DNA of 64,000 nucleotides from Halomonas salipaludis (GTDB taxonomy: Bacteria; Pseudomonadota; Gammaproteobacteria; Pseudomonadales; Halomonadaceae): assembly GCF_002286975.1 (NCBI RefSeq), contig NZ_NSKB01000001.1, positions 498,733-562,732 on the forward strand, written 5' to 3'. A program made the translations under genes and the position numbers. Below are positions 57,840-64,000 of the stretch, piece by piece. Within the stretch, counting starts at the first letter, position 1; each line of letters opens with the position of its first letter. The notes under the pieces were generated by a model, which searched no databases, was not told the DNA's origin, and worked only from the letters and a program-made list of their open reading frames with translations.

Positions 57840-58040
57840 ATGCCTGACCAACATAACCCTCAGCGGCGTCGTTTCCTACGTGTGATGGGTATCGGCGGCG
57901 CCGCTGCCGGTACCGCCGCGGTGATCGGCAACGTCACCCTGGTGCAAGCCGACAAGCCCGCCAGCACTACCCAGGATGCGCCACTGCGCTATCGGGAAAC
58001 CGATCATATCCGCGCCTTCTACGCCACGCTGCGTGACTGA
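57840..58040 (+). CDS. Small twin-arginine-signal protein upstream of fdhA
   Basis: A 66-residue protein consisting mainly of a Tat signal (NPQRRRFLRVMGIGG, a hydrophobic stretch AAAGTAAVIGNVTLV, then a charged tail of about 30 residues with RYRETDHIRAFYATLRD). No cofactor motif. It may be a small exported subunit or a carrier to the Tat system. GAGGAG is about 8 bases before the ATG. The family is seen with formate dehydrogenases of this type. It lies 35 bases before fdhA. Confidence 0.85.
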   Translation: MPDQHNPQRRRFLRVMGIGGAAAGTAAVIGNVTLVQADKPASTTQDAPLRYRETDHIRAFYATLRD

Positions 58041-58075
58041 CGCCTTCGCGGTTCACGGTTAAGAGGAATGATTCG

Positions 58076-60928
58076 ATGCGCTTGACAAAAAAAGCCACCA
58101 CTCCCGTCAAGGCGGGGCTGGGCATCTCCCGCCGCCAGTTCCTGAAGCGTAGCGGTGCCACCACCGGCGGCCTCGCCGCTGCCGGCTTCATGGGCAACGG
58201 CATGCTGCGCCCGGCAGAAGCCAGCGGCAAGACGCCGGTGTCCGATGCGCCGGTCGAGACCAAACGCACCATCTGCTCCCACTGTTCGGTGGGCTGTGGC
58301 GTCTATGCCGAGGTTCAGGAAGGCATCTGGACCAAGCAGGAGCCGGCCTTCGACCACCCCATCAATCGCGGTGCCCACTGTGCCAAGGGCGCCTCGCTGC
58401 GTCAGCACGGTCACTCCACTCGGCGTCTCAAGTACCCGATGAAGCTGGTCAACGGCGAGTGGCAGCGCATGAGCTGGGACGACGCCATCGACGAGATCGG
58501 CGACAAGCTGCTGGAACTGCGCGAGGAGTACGGCCCGGACAGCGTCTACTGGCTGGGCTCGGCCAAGTTCAACAATGAGCAAGCCTACTTCATGCGCAAG
58601 CTGGCCTCGATGTGGGGCACCAACAACACCGACCACCAGGCGCGCATCTGTCACTCCACCACCGTGGCCGGGGTAGCCAATACCTGGGGCTACGGCGCGA
58701 TGACCAACTCGCTCAACGACCTCCAGCACAGCAAATCGATCATTCTCATCGGCTCCAATCCTTCCGAGGCGCACCCGGTGGCCATGCAGCACTTTCTGCT
58801 GGCCAAGGAGCGCAACCAGGCAGAGATGATCGTCGTCGACCCGCGTTTCACCCGCACCGCGGCCAAGGCCACGCAGTACGTACGCATCCGCCCCGGCTCC
58901 GATGTGGCCTATGTCTGGGGCCTGTTGTGGCACATCTTCGAGAATGGCTGGGAGGACAGCGAGTACATCGCCCAACGCGTCTACGGCATGGATGACGTGC
59001 GTGCCGAAGTCGCCCAGTTCACCCCGAACGTGGTCGAAGACATTACCGGGGTCCCCGAGAGCGTGATGTTCGATACCGCCAAGCGCCTCGCCGACAACCG
59101 CCCAGGCTGCGTGGTGTGGTGCATGGGCGGTACCCAGCACACCACCGGTAACAACAACACCCGCGCCTACTGCATCCTCGAGCTGGCGCTGGGCAATATC
59201 GGCAAGTCCGGCGGCGGCGCCAACATCCTGCGCGGCCACGACAATGTCCAGGGCGCCACCGACCTGGGCCTCGGTTCCGATTCGCTGCCTGGCTACTACG
59301 GCCTCGCCGAAGGCGCCTGGCAGCACTGGGCGAAGGTCTGGGATGTCGACTATGAGTGGCTGCAGAGCCGCTTCGAAGACGCCGAGTACGCCGACGGCCG
59401 GCCGATGAACAGTGCCGGTATTACCGTGTCGCGCTGGGTCGACGGCGTACTCGAGGACGACGAAAACATCTCCCAGCGTACCGCCCTCAAGGCGATGTTC
59501 TACTGGGGGCACGCGGTCAACTCCCAGACCCGCGGCCCGGAAATGCAGCAGGCGATGAAGAAGCTCGACATGATGGTCATCGTCGACCCCTACCCCACCG
59601 TGGCAGCGGTCATGCACGATCGCAGCGACGGCGTCTACCTGCTGCCCGCTGCCACCCAGTTCGAGACCACTGGCAGCGTGACCGCCACCAACCGCTCACT
59701 GCAGTGGCGTGACAAGGTCATCGAACCGCTATTCGAGGCCAAGCCCGACCACGAGATCATGTACCGCTTCGCGCGCAAGCTCGGCTTCGGCGACGAGTTC
59801 GTCAAGCATATCGAGATGAACGGCGACGAGCCGCTGATCGAGGATATCCTGCGCGAGATCAACCGCGGCATGTGGACCGTCGGCTACACCGGCCAGAGCC
59901 CCGAGCGCCTCAAGGAACACCAGCAGAACTGGCACACCTTCAGCTTCAGCAACCTGCGCGCCGAGGGCGGCCCGGCCGACGGCGACTACTACGGCCTACC
60001 CTGGCCGTGCTGGGGCACGCCGGAGTTCCGCCACCCCGGCTCCCCCAACCTCTACGACACCAGCGTGCCGGTCAAGGAAGGCGGCATGGGCTTCCGTGCC
60101 CGCTTCGGCATCGAGCGCAACGGCGTCAACCTGCTGGCCGATGGCTCGGCGCCGGTGGAGTCCGACCTCACCGACGGCTACCCCGAGTTCACCGCGCAGA
60201 TGCTCAAGGACCTCGGCTGGTGGGACGACCTGACCGATGAGGAGAAGGAAGCCGCTGACGGCGAGAACTGGAAGACCGACTTCTCGGGCGGCATCCAGCG
60301 CGTGGCCATCGAGCACGGCTGCGCGCCCTACGGCAACGCCAAGGCGCGCGCCGTGGTCTGGACCTTCCCGGACGAAGTGCCCAAGCACCGCGAGCCGCTC
60401 TACACCACCCGCCGCGACCTGGTCGAGCGCTTCCCGACCTGGGACGACTTCGACTCGATCATGCGTCTGCCGACGCTCTACAAGACCATTCAGGATCGCG
60501 ACAACTCCAGCGAATACCCGATCATCCTGACTTCCGGCCGCCTGGTCGAGTACGAAGGGGGCGGCGAAGAGACCCGCTCGATGTCGTGGCTCGCCGAGCT
60601 GCAACAGGAGATGTTCGTCGAGATCAACCCGGCCAACGCCAACGACATCGGCATCAGCGACGGTGACGAGGTGTGGGTCGAGGGTGCCGAGGGCGGCCGC
60701 GTCAGGGTCAAGGCGCTGGTCACCCCGCGGGTCGACCGCAACGTCGCCTTCATGCCGTTCCACTTCGGCGGCATGTTCCAGGGCGAGAACCTGCGCGATC
60801 GCTACCCCGACGGTGCTGACCCCTACGTGCTGGGTGAGGCGGCCAACACCGCCACCACCTACGGCTACGACCCGGTGACGCTGATGCAGGAAACCAAGTG
60901 CACCATCTGCCGGATCGAACGCGCCTGA
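58076..60928 (+). CDS. fdhA: Formate dehydrogenase catalytic subunit (Mo-bisMGD, cysteine type)
   Basis: A 950-residue periplasmic molybdoenzyme oxidising formate to CO2. Tat leader SRRQFLKRSG (Arg19-Arg20) is followed by a 4Fe-4S motif (Cys67, Cys70, Cys74 and the Cys in GAHCAKGAS), and the bis-MGD domains of the DMSO-reductase family. The active-site residue is Cys192 in ARICHSTTVAGV, so it is not a selenoprotein. Downstream motifs include VVDPRFTRTAAKATQYVRIR, NIGKSGGGANILRGHDNVQG and FMPFHFGG. Respiratory rather than NAD-linked use is implied by the b-type cytochrome gene fdhC after fdhB. Confidence 0.96.
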   Translation: MRLTKKATTPVKAGLGISRRQFLKRSGATTGGLAAAGFMGNGMLRPAEASGKTPVSDAPVETKRTICSHCSVGCGVYAEVQEGIWTKQEPAFDHPINRGAHCAKGASLRQHGHSTRRLKYPMKLVNGEWQRMSWDDAIDEIGDKLLELREEYGPDSVYWLGSAKFNNEQAYFMRKLASMWGTNNTDHQARICHSTTVAGVANTWGYGAMTNSLNDLQHSKSIILIGSNPSEAHPVAMQHFLLAKERNQAEMIVVDPRFTRTAAKATQYVRIRPGSDVAYVWGLLWHIFENGWEDSEYIAQRVYGMDDVRAEVAQFTPNVVEDITGVPESVMFDTAKRLADNRPGCVVWCMGGTQHTTGNNNTRAYCILELALGNIGKSGGGANILRGHDNVQGATDLGLGSDSLPGYYGLAEGAWQHWAKVWDVDYEWLQSRFEDAEYADGRPMNSAGITVSRWVDGVLEDDENISQRTALKAMFYWGHAVNSQTRGPEMQQAMKKLDMMVIVDPYPTVAAVMHDRSDGVYLLPAATQFETTGSVTATNRSLQWRDKVIEPLFEAKPDHEIMYRFARKLGFGDEFVKHIEMNGDEPLIEDILREINRGMWTVGYTGQSPERLKEHQQNWHTFSFSNLRAEGGPADGDYYGLPWPCWGTPEFRHPGSPNLYDTSVPVKEGGMGFRARFGIERNGVNLLADGSAPVESDLTDGYPEFTAQMLKDLGWWDDLTDEEKEAADGENWKTDFSGGIQRVAIEHGCAPYGNAKARAVVWTFPDEVPKHREPLYTTRRDLVERFPTWDDFDSIMRLPTLYKTIQDRDNSSEYPIILTSGRLVEYEGGGEETRSMSWLAELQQEMFVEINPANANDIGISDGDEVWVEGAEGGRVRVKALVTPRVDRNVAFMPFHFGGMFQGENLRDRYPDGADPYVLGEAANTATTYGYDPVTLMQETKCTICRIERA

Positions 60929-60990
60929 CATCGCGACCCTGAACGCTTGACGGCGTGGCAGGTTTGCCACGCCGGTATAGGAGAACAACC

Positions 60991-61626
60991 ATGGCCCAGA
61001 TGAAATTCATGTGTGACGCCGAGCGCTGCATCGAGTGCAACGGCTGCGTCACCGCCTGCAAGAACGCCAACGACGTCGAATGGGGCATCCAGCGCCGCCG
61101 CGTCGTCACCCTCAACGATGGCGAACCCACCGAGGTGTCGATCTCGGTGGCCTGCATGCACTGCGACGATGCGCCGTGCATGGCGGTGTGTCCCACCGAC
61201 TGCTTCTACAAGACCGATGACGGCATCGTGCTGCACGACAAAGACCTGTGCATCGGTTGCGGCTACTGCCTCTACGCCTGCCCGTTCGGCGCGCCGCAGT
61301 TCCCGCAGCAGAACGCCTTCGGCGAGCGCGGCAAGATGGACAAGTGCACCTTCTGCGCTGGCGGCCCCGCCGACAGCAAGGAAGAGGAGTACGAGAAGTA
61401 CGGCGCCAACCGTATTGCCGAGGGCAAACTGCCGCTGTGTGCCGAGATGTGTTCGACCAAGGCGCTGCTGGCCGGCGATGCCCAGACCGTGGCCGATATC
61501 TTCCGCCAGCGCGTCGTACAGCGCGGCCACGAGGACGGCGCCTGGTCCGAGGTCAACCGCCAGGGACCCGACACGGCAGCAGCACGCATGGATAACCTGG
61601 CCTACGACGCCACCCGCCAAGGGTAA
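60991..61626 (+). CDS. fdhB: Formate dehydrogenase iron-sulfur subunit FdhB
   Basis: A 211-residue four-cluster ferredoxin (4 x 4Fe-4S) carrying electrons from FdhA to cytochrome b. Cysteine clusters are CIECNGCVTACKNA, CMHCDDAPCMAVCPT, CIGCGYCLYACPFG, and the fourth from CTFC with CAEMCSTKA. No own Tat leader: it is exported by piggy-back with FdhA. Start at 60991 (MAQMKFMCDAERC) follows AGGAGA; the ATG at 60955 is upstream of this and not used. Confidence 0.95.
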   Translation: MAQMKFMCDAERCIECNGCVTACKNANDVEWGIQRRRVVTLNDGEPTEVSISVACMHCDDAPCMAVCPTDCFYKTDDGIVLHDKDLCIGCGYCLYACPFGAPQFPQQNAFGERGKMDKCTFCAGGPADSKEEEYEKYGANRIAEGKLPLCAEMCSTKALLAGDAQTVADIFRQRVVQRGHEDGAWSEVNRQGPDTAAARMDNLAYDATRQG

Positions 61627-61637
61627 GGAGGCCTCCC

Positions 61638-62681
61638 ATGTCCCTGCTCAGACATGCCTGTATCGTGCTGCTGATGGCGCTGCTGACGCTTGGCGTCGGC
61701 GGCCAGGCGGTGGCGCAATCGGCGGACCCCGACCGTGAGATCTCGACCGCGGTGGGGGCCGCCAATGCCGACACCTGGCGCCAGGTCAGAAGCGGCGATG
61801 TCGATGCCAACTATCGTGACTCGCGCCACGACTCCAACTACAACCTGATCAACGCCGCCGGCCAGACCTGGCGGGAGATCCGCAACCACTGGGTCACGCC
61901 GTTCGGCCTGATCGCACTGGGTGGCATGATCGCCATGATCGTGCTGTTCTACGTGATCTTCGGTCGCAAGGAACTCGATGAACGCCCCACCGGCCGCAAG
62001 CTGTTTCGCTGGTCGGCGCTGGAGCGCTCGCTGCACTGGAGCGTTGCCACACTGTTCATCATCCTGGCGCTGTCGGGGCTCAATATCCTCTACGGCAAGT
62101 TCGTGTTCCGCTCGCTGTTCGGCGATGCGGTATGGGGCGCGATGATCTCGGCCTCCAAGGTCTCGCACAACTACCTGGGGCCGCTGTTCGGGATCCTGCT
62201 GCTGATCATCCTCGCCAAGTTCTTGAAGCATAACCTGCCCAAGAAGCATGACCTGGCATGGTTCAAGAAAGGCGGCGGGCTGATCGGCAAGGGCCACCCC
62301 GACGCCGGCTTCGCCAATGCCGGCGAGAAGGTCTGGTACTGGCTGTTGGCCACCGCCGGCGTGGCGGTGATCATCAGTGGCCTGGTGCTCAACTTCCCCA
62401 ACTTCGACCAGACCCGCGACACCATGATGTGGGCCAACGTCATCCATGCGGTGGCGGCACTCGGCCTTACCGCCGTGGCACTGGGCCATATCTACATCGG
62501 CACCGTCGGTACCGAAGGCTCGCTGGAGGGCATGAAGACCGGCTACGTCGACGAAGCCTGGGCCAAGGAGCACCACAACCTGTGGTACGAAGAGGTCAAG
62601 GACCAGGCAGTCGATGCCGAGACCCTCGAGCAGCCGAGTGGCGACGGCGGCGAAAAACCGGCCCCCAGCCAGCCTGGTTGA
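61638..62681 (+). CDS. fdhC: Formate dehydrogenase cytochrome b556 subunit FdhC/FdoI-like
   Basis: A 347-residue membrane cytochrome b. A signal-like segment (about 1-26, ending AVAQ) and a periplasmic stretch precede four membrane helices: GLIALGGMIAMIVLFYVIFG (about 90-110), WSVATLFIILALSGLNILYG, YLGPLFGILLLIILAKFL and WYWLLATAGVAVIISGLVL. Heme-binding His are in ALERSLHWS, SKVSHNYLG, NVIHAVAALG and ALGHIYIGTVGT. It passes electrons to the quinone pool. AAGGAGG is 7 bases before ATG; last structural gene of the operon. Confidence 0.93.
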   Translation: MSLLRHACIVLLMALLTLGVGGQAVAQSADPDREISTAVGAANADTWRQVRSGDVDANYRDSRHDSNYNLINAAGQTWREIRNHWVTPFGLIALGGMIAMIVLFYVIFGRKELDERPTGRKLFRWSALERSLHWSVATLFIILALSGLNILYGKFVFRSLFGDAVWGAMISASKVSHNYLGPLFGILLLIILAKFLKHNLPKKHDLAWFKKGGGLIGKGHPDAGFANAGEKVWYWLLATAGVAVIISGLVLNFPNFDQTRDTMMWANVIHAVAALGLTAVALGHIYIGTVGTEGSLEGMKTGYVDEAWAKEHHNLWYEEVKDQAVDAETLEQPSGDGGEKPAPSQPG

Positions 62682-62701
62682 CCCTGATCCCGAAGCAGCT
62701 G

Positions 62702-62925
62702 TTAGCAAGGGACACTGGGGGCAGGTCGAAGAGGAGGTTCGATTCCAGGGGTGAGGAGCATTGCTCCGAACGGGCTGGCCATGGATGGCCAGCACCGGAC
62801 CTGCAAGCGAAGCAGGATGCGAGAGCGCAGCAGGGAATCGGTAGCGTACAGGGAGGTATTCATAGCGCCTCCTCGTAGGCCTGCCGCCAGACCAGTCCCT
62901 TGCGGTGCTGCCATGCGTAGATCGA
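62702..62925. repeat. Structured intergenic element with nested inverted repeats
   Basis: The 326-base gap between fdhC and the DUF1244 gene has no gene but contains several inverted repeats: GGAGCA-T-TGCTCC (62755-62767), GCTGGCCAT-GG-ATGGCCAGC (62774-62793), and CCTGC-N7-GCAGG (62800-62816), followed by a GC-rich tail. The pattern looks like dispersed intergenic repeats I associate with Halomonadaceae genomes, but no second copy lies in the window, so that is only a suggestion. It ends before the terminator. Confidence 0.45.
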
Positions 62926-62931
62926 CTAGCG

Positions 62932-62957
62932 GACACCGCCTACGGGCGGTGTCTTTT
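62932..62957 (+). terminator. Strong intrinsic terminator after the fdh operon
   Basis: GACACCGCC-TACG-GGCGGTGTC, a perfect 9-bp stem with a tetraloop, is followed directly by TTTTGTT. It is the only hairpin here with a convincing T-tract. Confidence 0.88.
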
Positions 62958-63007
62958 GTTATGCTTGGCGTCAAACGCCAACACCTGTTTTCGACACGAG
63001 GATGACC

Positions 63008-63316
63008 ATGCAACATCTCGACGATGCGACCCGCACCGAACTCGAAGCCGCCGCCTTCCGGCGCCTGCTCAAGCACCTCGACGAGCACAAGGAAGTTCAG
63101 AATATCGACCTGATGGTGCTCGCCGGCTTCTGCCGCAACTGCTTCTCCAAGTGGTTGGTCAACGCCGCCGACGAGCGCGATGTCTCACTCGACCTCGACG
63201 CCGCCCGCGAATACGTCTACGGCATGCCCTACCAGGAGTGGAAGGACAAGCACCAGACGCCGGCCAGCCCCGAGCAGCTAGCCGCCCTCGAGGCCCGCCA
63301 TTCACACAAGGGCTGA
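63008..63316 (+). CDS. DUF1244 protein
   Basis: A 102-residue protein with the DUF1244 signature LMVLAGFCRNCFSKWLVNAA (two conserved Cys) and YVYGMPYQEWKDKHQ. The family is widespread in alpha- and gammaproteobacteria; function unknown. The ATG at 63008 has CGAGG 6 bases upstream; the ATG at 63002 directly abuts it. It precedes moaB by 3 bases and may be cotranscribed with the cofactor genes. Confidence 0.88.
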   Translation: MQHLDDATRTELEAAAFRRLLKHLDEHKEVQNIDLMVLAGFCRNCFSKWLVNAADERDVSLDLDAAREYVYGMPYQEWKDKHQTPASPEQLAALEARHSHKG

Positions 63317-63319
63317 ACC

Positions 63320-63850
63320 ATGAGCGACGATCGCAACACCCTGGTACCGCTCAACGTTGCGGTGCTGACAGTCTCCGACACTCGCACCGAGACCACCGAC
63401 CGCAGCGGCCAGACACTGGTCGAGCGGCTTACCGCTGCCGGCCATCGCCTGGCCGACAAGCGCATCGTGGTCGACGACGTCTATCGTATCCGCGCCCAGG
63501 TCGCCGCCTGGATCGCCGACCCGGCGGTACAGGTGATCCTGACCACCGGCGGCACCGGCTTCACCGGGCGTGACTCTACCCCGGAGGCCGTCCGGGTGCT
63601 GCTCGACAAGCCCATCGAGGGCTTCGGCGAACTGTTCCGCCAACTCTCCTTCAAGGATGTCGGCAGCTCGACCATCCAGAGCCGCTGCCTGGGCGGGCTG
63701 GCCAATGCCACCGTGGTGTTCTGCCTGCCCGGCTCCACCGGCGCCTGCCGCACGGCATGGGACGGCATCCTGCTCGAGCAGTTGGATAGCCGCCACAAGC
63801 CGTGCAACTTCGCCAACCTGGTGATCCCTGAGCGTGGCACCCATGGCTGA
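63320..63850 (+). CDS. moaB: Molybdenum cofactor biosynthesis protein MoaB
   Basis: A 176-residue MogA/MoaB-family protein, which adenylylates molybdopterin. It has [40 protein letters not shown] (GGTG loop binding MPT) and [16 protein letters not shown]. The '[10 protein letters not shown]' form is typical of MoaB. Its end overlaps moeA by 8 bases. It is near the molybdoenzyme FDH, which needs it. Confidence 0.95.
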   Translation: MSDDRNTLVPLNVAVLTVSDTRTETTDRSGQTLVERLTAAGHRLADKRIVVDDVYRIRAQVAAWIADPAVQVILTTGGTGFTGRDSTPEAVRVLLDKPIEGFGELFRQLSFKDVGSSTIQSRCLGGLANATVVFCLPGSTGACRTAWDGILLEQLDSRHKPCNFANLVIPERGTHG

Positions 63851-64000
63851 TGACCTGCAGCCCGTGGAAGCCGCGCTGACCGCCCTGCTTGACGGCGTCG
63901 CACCGCTGGCGGCGGAAACCGTGCCGTTGGCGGTCGCCGGCGGGCGCGTGCTGGCCAAGAGCGTCACCGCATGCCTCGACGTACCCCCCTTCGATAACAG
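63843..64000 (+). CDS. moeA: Molybdopterin molybdenumtransferase MoeA (N-terminal part, cut by window end)
   Basis: Only 52 residues are visible: [40 protein letters not shown] and [10 protein letters not shown]. The DVPPFDNS end matches the MoeA motif that continues SAMDG. MoeA inserts molybdate into adenylyl-molybdopterin. Start overlaps the moaB stop. Incomplete at the window edge. Confidence 0.93.
   Translation, partial: MADDLQPVEAALTALLDGVAPLAAETVPLAVAGGRVLAKSVTACLDVPPFDN

Noticed and set aside
58640-58660. Possible selenocysteine at the FdhA active site
   Set aside because: The codon is TGT (Cys192), not TGA, and there is no need for a SECIS element.
58019-59617. 532-codon minus-strand frame opposite fdhA
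   Set aside because: Fully antisense to the conserved molybdoenzyme; composition is typical of a shadow frame.

Overview
The window is a continuous stretch of high-GC chromosome from a moderately halophilic gammaproteobacterium of the Halomonadaceae, most likely Halomonas or a close relative. The best evidence is a complete ectoine operon (ectA, ectB, ectC). Its products read very much like those of Halomonas elongata, and it has both a vegetative-type promoter before ectA and a sigma-54-type promoter before ectC. No plasmid, prophage, CRISPR array, rRNA or tRNA was seen.

Layout. 1-3.8 kb: Tol-Pal envelope operon (3' end of tolA, tolB, pal, cpoB) and a yciK-type dehydrogenase. 3.8-5.3 kb, minus: mupP and ubiG. 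5.4-7.6 kb: galU and a UDP-glucose-dehydrogenase-like gene that has lost its catalytic cysteine and its nucleotide-binding glycines. 7.7-8.3 kb, minus: sodB. 8.5-15.2 kb: a membrane-anchored coiled-coil protein with tamA and tamB. 15.2-20.5 kb: msrA, yheT, pepQ, can and gor. 20.7-23.3 kb: ectABC. 23.5-26.9 kb: a retropepsin-like lipoprotein, a 7TM inactive-transglutaminase protein and a RimK-related ATP-grasp ligase, directly beside the ectoine genes. 27-29.4 kb: zur, hisI, yidD, a DJ-1/PfpI protein and a ribbon-helix-helix protein. 29.4-33.9 kb: a Fic protein, a SufE/CsdE protein, and a tyrosine recombinase divergent from a KfrA-like coiled-coil DNA-binding protein. 34-39.9 kb: nfuA, metH and a MATE exporter. 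39.9-43 kb: a periplasmic binding protein translationally coupled to a GGDEF/EAL receptor. 43-45.2 kb: cysI and a DUF934 gene. 45.3-48.7 kb: smrA-like, a gamma-glutamylcyclotransferase-like gene, arsC/yfgD-like, wrbA-like, DUF2069 and pdxH. 48.8-52.6 kb: a Pat-type protein acetyltransferase divergent from a histone-deacetylase-family gene. 52.7-62.7 kb: an XRE-cupin regulator, fdhD, and a periplasmic Tat-exported molybdenum formate dehydrogenase operon. 62.7-64 kb: a structured intergenic element, a terminator, a DUF1244 gene, moaB and the start of moeA.

How it fits together. Osmoadaptation (ectABC plus the protease/membrane/ligase trio), envelope integrity (Tol-Pal, TamAB, mupP), redox and Fe-S homeostasis (sodB, gor, msrA, nfuA, SufE-like, wrbA), sulfur and methionine metabolism (cysI, metH), and formate respiration with cofactor biosynthesis (fdh, fdhD, moaB, moeA) are all represented. 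The most unusual items are the degenerate Ugd paralogue, the recombinase/KfrA pair with a TACGTA repeat operator, the ectoine-linked trio, the binding-protein/c-di-GMP receptor pair, the opposed acetyltransferase/deacetylase genes, and a probable ATT start codon for tamB. All functions are inferred from reading the sequence; no database search was run.
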